The notes under the pieces are model-generated. The model searched no databases. It saw only the letters and a list, made by a program, of their open reading frames with translations, and had not been told where the DNA came from. A stretch of DNA of 16,966 nt from an uncultured Odoribacter sp. Its GTDB lineage: Bacteria; Bacteroidota; Bacteroidia; Bacteroidales; Marinifilaceae. The position numbers and the translations under genes are program-made. The number at the start of each line of letters is the position of its first letter. The first letter of the stretch is position 1. The stretch is from NCBI GenBank assembly GCA_934725835.1, contig CAKVCR010000026.1:1-16966 (forward strand), given 5' to 3'. Below are positions 1-7,192 of the stretch, one piece after another.

Positions 1-618
1 CAGTGTGCCAAGATCCGCGAGAAGTATGCGTTGTGATTTGCTTTCAAAAATGTATCTTTGATGTATTGAAAACAACCAATCCTTAAAAGACCTCGAGGTG
101 ATAGCAGTTGTGATTTGCTTTCAAAAATGTATCTTTGATGTATTGAAAACAACTTGAAAGGAATTGAATCAATTCAGCAGATTGTTGTGATTTGCTTTCA
201 AAAATGTATCTTTGATGTATTGAAAACAACCGCTCAAGAAAATATAAAGGAATAGTACGGGTTGTGATTTGCTTTCAAAAATGTATCTTTGATGTATTGA
301 AAACAACCAACAAAATCATAAATACGAATGTCATCTGTGTTGTGATTTGCTTTCAAAAATGTATCTTTGATGTATTGAAAACAACCAAATGGGTCATCAT
401 ACGTATCCTGAAAAACGTTGTGATTTGCTTTCAAAAATGTATCTTTGATGTATTGAAAACAACCTTGTGCAAATGCTCTTCGTAGTGACTTTGAGTTGTG
501 ATTTGCTTTCAAAAATGTATCTTTGATGTATTGAAAACAACCTTGCCATAATTTAAAATTTATTTATTACGGTTGTGATTTGCTTTCAAAAATGTATCTT
601 TGATGTATTGAAAACAAC
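1..618 (+). CRISPR. Type II-C CRISPR array, right-hand end (8 repeats)
   Basis: Eight identical 47-bp repeats start at 30, 107, 184, 261, 339, 417, 495 and 572. Each begins GTTGTGATTTGCTTTC and ends TATTGAAAACAAC. The seven complete spacers are 30 nt (four of them) or 31 nt (the three between 308 and 494). Bases 1-29 are most of an eighth spacer, so the array continues left of the window. All spacers differ. The crRNA strand is taken as + because the 5' part of the repeat is complementary to the anti-repeat of the tracrRNA at 2145-2166. The array therefore reads toward cas2 and converges with the cas operon. The 47-bp length and sequence style are typical of Bacteroidetes type II-C systems. 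The last repeat shows no degeneration, so the acquisition end cannot be decided from repeat decay. Confidence 0.98.
30..602 (+). promoter_or_regulatory. Promoter-like motif inside every CRISPR repeat
   Basis: Repeat positions 24-31 read TATCTTTG, a full match to the Bacteroides -7 element TAnnTTTG. Positions 1-4 read GTTG, three of four matches to the -33 element TTTG, with 19 nt between them. The tracrRNA promoter at 2111-2141 has the same 19-nt spacing. Initiation a few bases downstream would fall near repeat positions 36-39, giving a transcript with about ten bases of repeat, then the spacer, then the next repeat. The motif recurs in all eight copies (for example 30-60 and 572-602). Promoter function is inferred. 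Repeat-internal promoters are established for Neisseria meningitidis type II-C arrays. Confidence 0.55.
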
Positions 619-696
619 CTGGTTATGTATATATAAGTCATAATCAGTAAAATACATCAATATTTAGAATTAAAAAATCGAGTTGTTTTCGAAAAT
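619..696 (+). other. AT-rich flank after the last repeat
   Basis: This 78-bp AT-rich stretch lies between the last repeat and the terminator and contains no gene. It has two segments complementary to the end of the last repeat. AATACATCAA at 651-660 is the reverse complement of 600-609. GTTGTTTTC at 682-690 is the reverse complement of 610-618. The two complements are in swapped order, so they would give alternative hairpins rather than one nested stem. It could be the acquisition leader or the trailer; the sequence does not settle which. Confidence 0.5.
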
Positions 697-723
697 AAAA
701 ATCCGTCTTGAAGGCGGATTTTT
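697..723. terminator. Bidirectional terminator between array and cas2
   Basis: Perfect 9-bp stem AAAAATCCG (697-705) with CGGATTTTT (715-723), extendable by a T-G and a C-G pair to 11 bp, with loop TTGAA. Both strands present a T run after the GC core (GGATTTTTATTT on +, GGATTTTTATTTTC on -). It ends 3 bp from the cas2 stop codon and sits where array and cas2 transcripts converge. Confidence 0.85.
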
Positions 724-726
724 ATT

Positions 727-1059
727 TCAAAACAATTCTAATTGCAGGCCAGGAGAATTAGGCTGAACAACTTTTTTTGAATAAAAAATCTCTATATTTT
801 CAAATTGCTTGTCTGTAATACATAAAATTCCGACATGACCAGTCTCCGGAAGCAAATTTTTCACTCTACGGATATGTACATCAGCATTTTCACGGCTGGC
901 ACAATGCCTGATATATATAGAAAATTGAAACATCGTAAAACCATCTGCTAGTAACGATTTCCTAAAATCTGCTGACATTTTCCGCTCTTTTTTAGTTTCT
1001 GTCGGTAAATCAAAAAATACCAAAATCCACATTACTCTATATTCACTAAAGCGTTCCAT
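727..1059 (-). CDS. cas2: CRISPR-associated endoribonuclease-like Cas2
   Basis: 110 aa, normal for type II Cas2. The ferredoxin-like first strand ends in the conserved acidic residue, WILVFFDLPTETKKER, with D17. Cas2 forms the adaptor dimer of the Cas1-Cas2 integrase that inserts new spacers; its nuclease activity is not needed for integration in studied systems. The start codon overlaps the cas1 stop by one base (TAATG), so the two are co-transcribed and probably translationally coupled, consistent with their stoichiometric complex. It is the last gene of the cas operon and ends directly at the symmetrical terminator. The family is clear from sequence and position. Confidence 0.95.
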   Translation of the reverse strand: MERFSEYRVMWILVFFDLPTETKKERKMSADFRKSLLADGFTMFQFSIYIRHCASRENADVHIRRVKNLLPETGHVGILCITDKQFENIEIFYSKKVVQPNSPGLQLELF

Positions 1060-1994
1060 TAACTCATATCCGGATAAACAATTTTACGTAATTCTCCACT
1101 ATAACACTTGTATAAGGATGCTGTTGTTTGTGCAACAGCAATCATCAAAGGACTTCGCTTATTATCAATAATCACATCCAATACAGGAATAGTCAATAAT
1201 TGAGCCTTAATCTCTTTAGATAGTTCTGTACAATCTACTCCAGAATCAAAAATCTTTACCACTAATTCATCAACATATGGACGGTAAGGTTCCATAATAT
1301 CATCTGCCAAACAGTATGCATTATAGCGATTGTGATGGTGTATCCCCAAAGTTGGGAGTAAACCGCTACATACCAATGCACGTGCAACAATAGCTCTTAA
1401 AATGGCATAACCATAATTCAATAGATTATTAGGTGGAATCCCTCCCCTATCTCTTGTAAAATTATTAATGGTAGGAAAAATATTTCGCCAATAATATACA
1501 GCTGCCCTTGCCTCTAGGTTTTCTGAATCTCCGCTTCTTACATCATTCACCCAAGCTTGCATATTTTTTACAACAGCTCCTCTCATGGCACTTAACACCG
1601 CTGCTTGATTACGAATTTTATATTGTACTGTTTGTTGCCATAATTGTTTCTTCAGAGGGAGGGACGCTTCCAATTGATAACGAAAACGCTCACTTTGTGT
1701 AGTATTACCGGATAATGGTAATAATAGCCCTGTGGGCATATGATGACCATCGCATGTGATAATAGCACAATTATAATCAGTCAATTTTTCGATAAGTCCT
1801 AAGGTCAATGTCAATTGTATACAATCTAATACTATAACACCGATATCCTCTATAGGGATTGTTCGCTCTTGTGAACGAGAAAAATCCTCAGATAACTGTT
1901 TGTTTTTTGTATTTTCTGCCATCTTAATCACTAATTGCTCATTACGTAATGATAGATAGGCAGGATTTCCAAAATATAAAGTTTTCTTTATCAT
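1059..1994 (-). CDS. cas1: Type II CRISPR-associated integrase Cas1
   Basis: 311 aa from the chosen start. Cas1 is the metal-dependent integrase that captures prespacers and splices them into the array with Cas2. The N-terminal beta domain begins MIKKTLYFGNPAYLSLRNEQ, typical of type II Cas1. The helical catalytic domain carries E161 (ENLEARAAVYYW), the His cluster 219-221 (LGIHHHNRYNAY) and the acidic DDIMEPYRP at 231-238, so the active site looks intact. An in-frame ATG 20 codons upstream (2054) is open, but the extra residues match nothing in the family. A -7-like box (2014-2021) would also start transcription inside that extension, so 1994 is preferred. Overlaps cas2 by one base. Confidence 0.95.
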   Translation of the reverse strand: MIKKTLYFGNPAYLSLRNEQLVIKMAENTKNKQLSEDFSRSQERTIPIEDIGVIVLDCIQLTLTLGLIEKLTDYNCAIITCDGHHMPTGLLLPLSGNTTQSERFRYQLEASLPLKKQLWQQTVQYKIRNQAAVLSAMRGAVVKNMQAWVNDVRSGDSENLEARAAVYYWRNIFPTINNFTRDRGGIPPNNLLNYGYAILRAIVARALVCSGLLPTLGIHHHNRYNAYCLADDIMEPYRPYVDELVVKIFDSGVDCTELSKEIKAQLLTIPVLDVIIDNKRSPLMIAVAQTTASLYKCYSGELRKIVYPDMS

Positions 1995-2013
1995 AGGCGA
2001 TATATTTATAATA

Positions 2014-2021
2014 CAAACATA
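2014..2021 (-). promoter_or_regulatory. Possible cas1-cas2 promoter -7 box
   Basis: On the - strand this reads TATGTTTG, a match to TAnnTTTG, 19 bp upstream of the preferred cas1 ATG. No convincing TTTG lies about 19 nt further upstream, so support is weak. A separate cas1 promoter would make sense because the tracrRNA gene separates cas1 from cas9. Confidence 0.3.
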
Positions 2022-2110
2022 ATCAACAGAATAATGCTTATAATTTGATAACATGATGCACCACGATATACTTCTATAAGTTTAAGAAAAATTTTTTATA
2101 TAACAAATCA

Positions 2111-2141
2111 TTTGTTGAGTAGAATATTTTTTATATATTTG
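2111..2141 (+). promoter_or_regulatory. tracrRNA promoter
   Basis: TTTG (2111-2114), 19 nt, then TATATTTG (2134-2141) matches the Bacteroides -33/-7 consensus completely. Initiation a few bases downstream falls near 2147, at the 5' edge of the anti-repeat, so the RNA would need little or no 5' trimming. Confidence 0.75.
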
Positions 2142-2146
2142 AAAAC

Positions 2147-2225
2147 ATTTTTGAAGCAAATCACAATAAGGATTATTCCGTTGTGAAAACATTTAAAGCG
2201 GGGAATTTTCCTCGCTTTCTTTTTG
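2147..2225 (+). ncRNA. tracrRNA of the type II-C system
   Basis: The anti-repeat (2145-2166) is complementary to repeat positions 2-24: 13 bp (TTGTGATTTGCTT), a one-base bulge in the repeat, then 9 bp (CAAAAATGT). It is followed by AATAAGGATTATTCCGTTGTG, in which GGA/TCC closes a small hairpin, a pattern common in type II-C tracrRNAs. A strong stem AAAGCGGGGAA (2195-2205) with TTCCTCGCTTT (2208-2218), one G-U pair, is followed by CTTTTTG and serves as terminator. The RNA pairs with the crRNA repeat and is the Cas9 scaffold. It lies between cas9 and cas1 on the opposite strand. The 5' end is estimated from the promoter and the 3' end from the T run; extension through the next hairpin (2235-2277) is possible. 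Confidence 0.88.
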
Positions 2226-2234
2226 TATTTAAAA

Positions 2235-2277
2235 TCCCCATCTACAATTTTGGGATACACAAAACTGCAAATGGGGA
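2235..2277. other. Hairpin between tracrRNA and the cas9 stop
   Basis: TCCCCAT (2235-2241) pairs with ATGGGGA (2271-2277) across a 29-nt loop. On the - strand it is followed by TTTT, so it might weakly terminate cas9 transcripts. On the + strand it could be a further tracrRNA stem if the T run at 2220-2224 is read through. No gene lies here. Confidence 0.35.
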
Positions 2278-2300
2278 GTATCTATTAAAACTTATTTGTA

Positions 2301-5300
2301 TTATTGAATTATATTTCCCAGGCGGTCTATTTTTATTGGAATACAAATATCTTTCACCATCTCTCCTGTTAATGCACGTTGATTTTTTGATTGAGGACTA
2401 CCCAAGCCTAATTCATTTTGAATCAATTGAGAACCATTACAGAATTTTTCTGCTACATTTTTGGGTAATGTATATATAAGGTTAGCAATATAATAGGGGA
2501 CAAAGTTTGCCGTCGTATCACAAGAATCTACAAATTTATAAATTCTTTTCCTATCCATCGGTTCATCTATCTTACCATTTTCTAACTCTTCCTTGGTTGG
2601 GACATAGACTAAATCATTGGGAGATAAAACAAATATAGGTTCATTACCATTTTCATCTTTACCAGCAAGGGATAAACCCTGTTTACTATTAACTATTGAA
2701 TCTCTTAATGGAATTGTCTTAAAACTTCTTTTCTTTGTATAATTACCTGTTTTTTTATCCAACATCTCCATTTCATAAACAGCAAAGAATAGATTCGTCC
2801 CTTTAGCAGCTTCTACATATTTAGATGACTTATTTCCTGTTTCTCCAACATTGAATTTTTCAGCTTTTTTATAAACTCTCACCTTTAATATCGGTTGGTG
2901 TTGCTTTCCTCCATTAAGATTTACAATATTTTTATTCATTTCTTCAATTCCTTCTGGCGAAAATGCGATATCAGGCCTGTTGTCTTTAGCTTGCAAATGA
3001 TTCAGCAATATTTTTTGAATACCGGTATCCGTCACTTCTTCCCTTATCTTATTTTCAGTAAAACTGTTATCTAAAGGTTTTCTTGTTGCAAAATACCTAT
3101 CATTCGTATCCTTGGTGAAATAATAAATCTTTATTTTAGACAGATTTATATCACTCCATACATCCTTGTTGTCTTCAAAATATTTTTTTATCACTTTTAA
3201 ATCAGTACCATCATTCAAAAGTTCCATCAATTTCTTTTTCAAATCCTTCTCTACAATATTCTGAACATTTTTTATAGCCTCATTTAATGAAACTTCTTTC
3301 ACTTTTCGCAAATTCACTTCACCAAAGACTGTATCCTTGTGCATTGATTTACGAATGGCCCAGTTATCACCCTTGTCTTGTTTCAAATAAACCTTTTTCC
3401 CTTCTGAATCATAATGCTGATAATTATTAGTGGCTTTATTGATAACACGTAGATTCTGTTTGAAACTGACAATGATGTTCATCAAAGTAAAATATACATC
3501 TTGCGTAAATGTCTCCCAAGGTTTTCGGATTAACCATTTATAGTTTCCAGCATCATCTGTCCTGCTTTTGTCACAAAGCATATTCCGCAAATCTAATCGA
3601 GATGTTTTAGCTTTTGCGCTTGCAGACTCATTACTCAGATAATTAACAATGTTCCGAGATGCACAAGCGATAATTATAGCATCCATTGCATGATGACGAT
3701 GATCTATTCTTTTTTTACTGAATCCCTTTTGTAGTTCTAACGGCATACTGGGGATTTCGTGTCCAGATGTGTTAAATACCGTAAAATCTGTGCGTCCCAA
3801 TAAATGGTTGATACGTTGGAATCGTGGTAGGATTACTTTATTCCATGCATCATTTATTCCCCAGTCTTGCTTTAATCTGTCTGTTACTCCACCTGTACAA
3901 GATATTACATTTTTAGATGTAGCTTCTTGTTCTTCTTCTTCGCGTACAATATTGGATAGTAAGCTCTTTACCACTTTACTGATATAACGGCTGTCATTAA
4001 GCTGACGCGCAATAAATTGCTCTGGAATATCATCCAACATCAATTTTTTTAATTTAGTTCTGTCGCTTTTATAATGCTCTTTGACAAATTCTTCGTATTC
4101 TTCTTTTGAAAATATTCTTACCGATTGCCCATAATTTAATTCCACCAATTTACCTCCATGATTCGTAATAAACTCATGAGCCAAAAGATTTGTTTTTAAT
4201 TTATTAACTTCAGACTCACAAATCACTTTATTACTGAAAGAATCATCAAAATATCGGGCTTGAGGTATAATATGCTCTATTTCATATGCAGGAGTAAACA
4301 ATTTGCCTAATGGAATTATTTGCCCTGTATATGGAGAACGGTATTTTTGCTCCAACCACAATTTATAGCGCAAGACTTCTGATTTAGAAGGACGTTTTTT
4401 CACATCAGATTCTACAAACTTCTTCATGATTTCTGTAATGTATTCAGGTAATTCTGAAACATTGTTTAAAACATCTTCTTCATAAATACGCAGAATCTCC
4501 TGTTGGCTGGGTGAATTGGGACGTACGTTTTCAACTTCAAATTCAGGATTTAAAAATTCCGTAAGCAAATACTTAATACGTAAATTTCGATTTTCATTTT
4601 CTGAAATTTGTCGGGTAATCTTTGCTCGTTTATCTTTAGGGTTTTTCATCTCTCGCCCTAACTCTATATGTATTTCATCAATATGCCCTACTTGTTTCCA
4701 AATATCTTTAACAGTTCGCAATGTCTCGGTAAGCACCTGTTCAACTATTGGATTACGTAAAGAATGTTGACGAAATGCTTTCAAATACGAATCAATATCC
4801 GTCGGAGAATTCCATTTTACAATTTCTTTAGCTTCAGCATGTCTTCCATACACAACGTAACATGCTAACCATAGCGGCAAACCTTTAAAATCAGATATCG
4901 ATTCGAGATGTTTTGCTTTTTCTCTAACCCTATCCTTTATTGTTTCATCATACTCCCCTGTCGTTATTTTAAATATTCTGTCCTGTATATCAGGATTTAT
5001 TTCGTCTTCATTCCAATATTTACCCATTCGCATCAAAGGCAATAATTTCTTAATGGCTTTAGCAGAATAAGAACCATATTCTTTTTTAAATGCAGGTACT
5101 TTCTGAAAAACATCAACGAAAGTATCACTTAAATCATATCTATCTGCAAATTTTTTCAACCCCTTAATAAGTTCTTCTTTATCTTCTATCGAATAAAGCA
5201 AATGCCACAATGATTGTTCTATTTCCTTGGTCAAGAAATTAGCAGACACACCACATTTATCCAATCTGCTCAACACTACATGGCGAAATTCATTACAAGG

Positions 5301-6845
5301 ATATGCTTTATCTTCTACGTAGTTCCAGCGATAACATTCTGCATTTTTCTTTAAATCCCATATCGGATTCTTTAAAAATACCTTTTGATCTATGTCTTTT
5401 CTATCATTCAACCAATCATATAATGCCGTATAGTCATCTTCATTTTTTAAAAACTTACTTGTTACATCTTCTTCTGGAACAACATCTTTCCGATATATGC
5501 GCAAATTTGATATAAATTGCCATAGACGAAATTCCTGAAACAATGGATTCGATTTGGCAATACATTTTACTGGAATGTTTGTTACTTTTCCTGTCTTTGA
5601 ATCTTTAGCATAACGTTCTTCATAAGGACAATTATCAATCAAAGATTTTTTACTCTTTAATGGGCGCTGGTAGAATAAAATATCCTTTAGGAACAGGTAA
5701 GTGAAATCATTATTGAGTATATTATTACGGTGAGATTCATTATGAGAATATAACGCATCAACACAAGCAATATACAATTCCCTGCTTTGTAATTCCGGAT
5801 GGTATTCTCGTTGTTTATCTAGGATACGCTTTAACTCCTCTTTGTAATACTTACGTTCAATGGTACTTACCAACTTCCCTTTTATTTTTTGTTTTGGATT
5901 TTCCAAAAGCGCATCCCAAATATAAGCACCAATTGTTTTATTGCTTGCATCAATATTCGATTCAGTACGCTTTTTTATCAATGTCCAGTCATCTTCTTTG
6001 GGTGCACGTATCGAATATTTTATTTGACCATCTTTATCTTTTTTCGGGATTCCATCCTGTTCTAATTCCGTTGTTATTACAAACTCTTTTACTTTCCCAA
6101 CCCAATCAAGAAATACATCACTGGTTCTTCGATATTTCAAACCATTCTCTAAATAAATGTCGTACCAAGTATCTTTCCCTTTTTTCTCACCGGAGTCCTT
6201 TACGTCAACTACTTTTAATGCATGAAACTCTACCTGTTTGTTGACAATCTCCTCCTCTTCTTCGCTTCTTAATTGATAGTATCCACGTTTTTGATTAAAA
6301 TTCAACAATATCCATGCTAATTCCTCCTTGCTGATTTGTGCTGTCAATGCTTTTTTACGTAGATAATAAATCGTCCAGTCGTATGGTATTTTTCTATCAC
6401 CATAATCTGGATTCTGTGCTTTGAAAACACGTAACATTTCATCAAAAGAATCTTTGAAGATGAATTCGAAAGTTCCGGCTGCATTTTTTCGCCATACTAA
6501 TTTGGGCTCATAATTTTTCAGGATTTTTCCATATCTATCAAGTTGCTGTGCGTAATGCTCTGGCAAAAAACCAAGTATATCAAGGACTCTATGTAAACGC
6601 TCCCGCCGTAGCAAATAACGTTCCCGCAAACGGCGTACGCTGCGAAATTTTGTACGTTCGGCAGTCTGTGATACTGAATTTCCTTTATTGAAATCACCCA
6701 ATATTGCAGCATCCATAGGTATTATTCTACTTCCAGCAGCTTCTATACCAACCAAATGTTCTTTTCCATTTTCATCAGTTTCACTTTTAACTACAGACCA
6801 ACCGATACTGTTCGTTCCTAAATCAAGTCCAAGTATATTTTTCAT
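2301..6845 (-). CDS. cas9: Type II-C Cas9 RNA-guided DNA endonuclease
   Basis: 1514 aa, at the upper end for Cas9, in line with the large Bacteroidetes II-C forms. It cuts both strands of DNA matching the spacer next to a PAM. Visible parts: RuvC-I NILGLDLGTNSIGWSVV (residues 3-19, catalytic D8); an arginine-rich bridge helix (about 64-95); a long helical REC lobe to about 700; RuvC-II HIELGRE with E728; HNH YEIEHIIPQ with H858 and supporting N881; RuvC-III DHRHHAMDA with H1052 and D1055; then a C-terminal PAM-interacting part of about 450 residues. All nuclease residues are present and the frame is unbroken, so the enzyme should be active. The HNH motif has E857 before the catalytic His where many Cas9s have Asp. 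A -7 box lies 28 bp upstream of the ATG. It is separated from cas1 by the antisense tracrRNA gene. Confidence 0.98.
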   Translation of the reverse strand: MKNILGLDLGTNSIGWSVVKSETDENGKEHLVGIEAAGSRIIPMDAAILGDFNKGNSVSQTAERTKFRSVRRLRERYLLRRERLHRVLDILGFLPEHYAQQLDRYGKILKNYEPKLVWRKNAAGTFEFIFKDSFDEMLRVFKAQNPDYGDRKIPYDWTIYYLRKKALTAQISKEELAWILLNFNQKRGYYQLRSEEEEEIVNKQVEFHALKVVDVKDSGEKKGKDTWYDIYLENGLKYRRTSDVFLDWVGKVKEFVITTELEQDGIPKKDKDGQIKYSIRAPKEDDWTLIKKRTESNIDASNKTIGAYIWDALLENPKQKIKGKLVSTIERKYYKEELKRILDKQREYHPELQSRELYIACVDALYSHNESHRNNILNNDFTYLFLKDILFYQRPLKSKKSLIDNCPYEERYAKDSKTGKVTNIPVKCIAKSNPLFQEFRLWQFISNLRIYRKDVVPEEDVTSKFLKNEDDYTALYDWLNDRKDIDQKVFLKNPIWDLKKNAECYRWNYVEDKAYPCNEFRHVVLSRLDKCGVSANFLTKEIEQSLWHLLYSIEDKEELIKGLKKFADRYDLSDTFVDVFQKVPAFKKEYGSYSAKAIKKLLPLMRMGKYWNEDEINPDIQDRIFKITTGEYDETIKDRVREKAKHLESISDFKGLPLWLACYVVYGRHAEAKEIVKWNSPTDIDSYLKAFRQHSLRNPIVEQVLTETLRTVKDIWKQVGHIDEIHIELGREMKNPKDKRAKITRQISENENRNLRIKYLLTEFLNPEFEVENVRPNSPSQQEILRIYEEDVLNNVSELPEYITEIMKKFVESDVKKRPSKSEVLRYKLWLEQKYRSPYTGQIIPLGKLFTPAYEIEHIIPQARYFDDSFSNKVICESEVNKLKTNLLAHEFITNHGGKLVELNYGQSVRIFSKEEYEEFVKEHYKSDRTKLKKLMLDDIPEQFIARQLNDSRYISKVVKSLLSNIVREEEEQEATSKNVISCTGGVTDRLKQDWGINDAWNKVILPRFQRINHLLGRTDFTVFNTSGHEIPSMPLELQKGFSKKRIDHRHHAMDAIIIACASRNIVNYLSNESASAKAKTSRLDLRNMLCDKSRTDDAGNYKWLIRKPWETFTQDVYFTLMNIIVSFKQNLRVINKATNNYQHYDSEGKKVYLKQDKGDNWAIRKSMHKDTVFGEVNLRKVKEVSLNEAIKNVQNIVEKDLKKKLMELLNDGTDLKVIKKYFEDNKDVWSDINLSKIKIYYFTKDTNDRYFATRKPLDNSFTENKIREEVTDTGIQKILLNHLQAKDNRPDIAFSPEGIEEMNKNIVNLNGGKQHQPILKVRVYKKAEKFNVGETGNKSSKYVEAAKGTNLFFAVYEMEMLDKKTGNYTKKRSFKTIPLRDSIVNSKQGLSLAGKDENGNEPIFVLSPNDLVYVPTKEELENGKIDEPMDRKRIYKFVDSCDTTANFVPYYIANLIYTLPKNVAEKFCNGSQLIQNELGLGSPQSKNQRALTGEMVKDICIPIKIDRLGNIIQ

Positions 6846-6872
6846 AACATATTTACATTAGTTTGAGTTTTT

Positions 6873-6880
6873 CAAAGTTA
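6873..6880 (-). promoter_or_regulatory. cas9 promoter -7 box
   Basis: The - strand reads TAACTTTG, matching TAnnTTTG, 28 bp upstream of the cas9 ATG, giving a short leader of about 20 nt. TTTG motifs occur upstream but at 11 or 15 nt rather than 19 nt, so the -33 element is imperfect. Confidence 0.5.
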
Positions 6881-6967
6881 TCAAATTATTTCAAACAAAA
6901 TGGTCTTTTGAGGTAAAATAAACAACCAGGTAATAACACCCGAAATTCTTTGTAATGTTGTAAGTTT

Positions 6968-7153
6968 TCATAATTTATCTATATTTACAAAAAAATCCAA
7001 TGCCTTCGCATGCTTGGTGTTTATGCGTTCAAGTTTGTTGAGTTTAGCTGTATCATTGGAAGCAACGGCTGCTGCATAATGCAATAAGCTTCAATTTTAT
7101 TGAAGTTGCGTATGCTACGGCATGGCGTCTCGCAGGGGAGTTTTTCTCCCCTG
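6968..7153 (-). other. Structured intergenic element with coding-like remnants
   Basis: No convincing gene lies between the cas9 promoter and the fic-side remnant. The stretch holds several stems. CAGGGGAG (7133-7140) and CTCCCCTG (7146-7153) form a perfect hairpin. A 42-nt imperfect hairpin spans 7074-7115 (GCATA/TATGC, GCAA/TTGC, CTTCAAT/ATTGAAG). On the - strand a frame from 7090 to the stop at 6968-6970 ends in protein-like sequence (DTAKLNKLERINTKHAKAL), while a second frame (7209-7021) is also open. Two open frames plus dense hairpins suggest a decayed gene end, a structured RNA or a repetitive Bacteroides intergenic element. I cannot decide which. Confidence 0.35.
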
Positions 7154-7192
7154 TTGTCTTTATAAGAATTGTCCATCCTTAAAAAATTTTCT

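Noticed and set aside
234..512. Open frames on both strands through the CRISPR array (periodic peptides with GCFQYIKDTFLKANHN)
   Set aside because: They arise because the repeat plus 31-nt spacer is 78 bp, a multiple of three, so one frame stays open across repeats. They are translations of the repeat, not genes.
1995..2054. Twenty-residue N-terminal extension of Cas1
   Set aside because: Cas1 proteins of this type begin at the MIKKTLYFGN strand, and a -7-like box lies inside the extension.
2183..2479. 98-aa + strand frame over the tracrRNA end and the cas9 3' end
   Set aside because: It starts inside the tracrRNA and overlaps the conserved C terminus of cas9; the composition is that of an antisense shadow.
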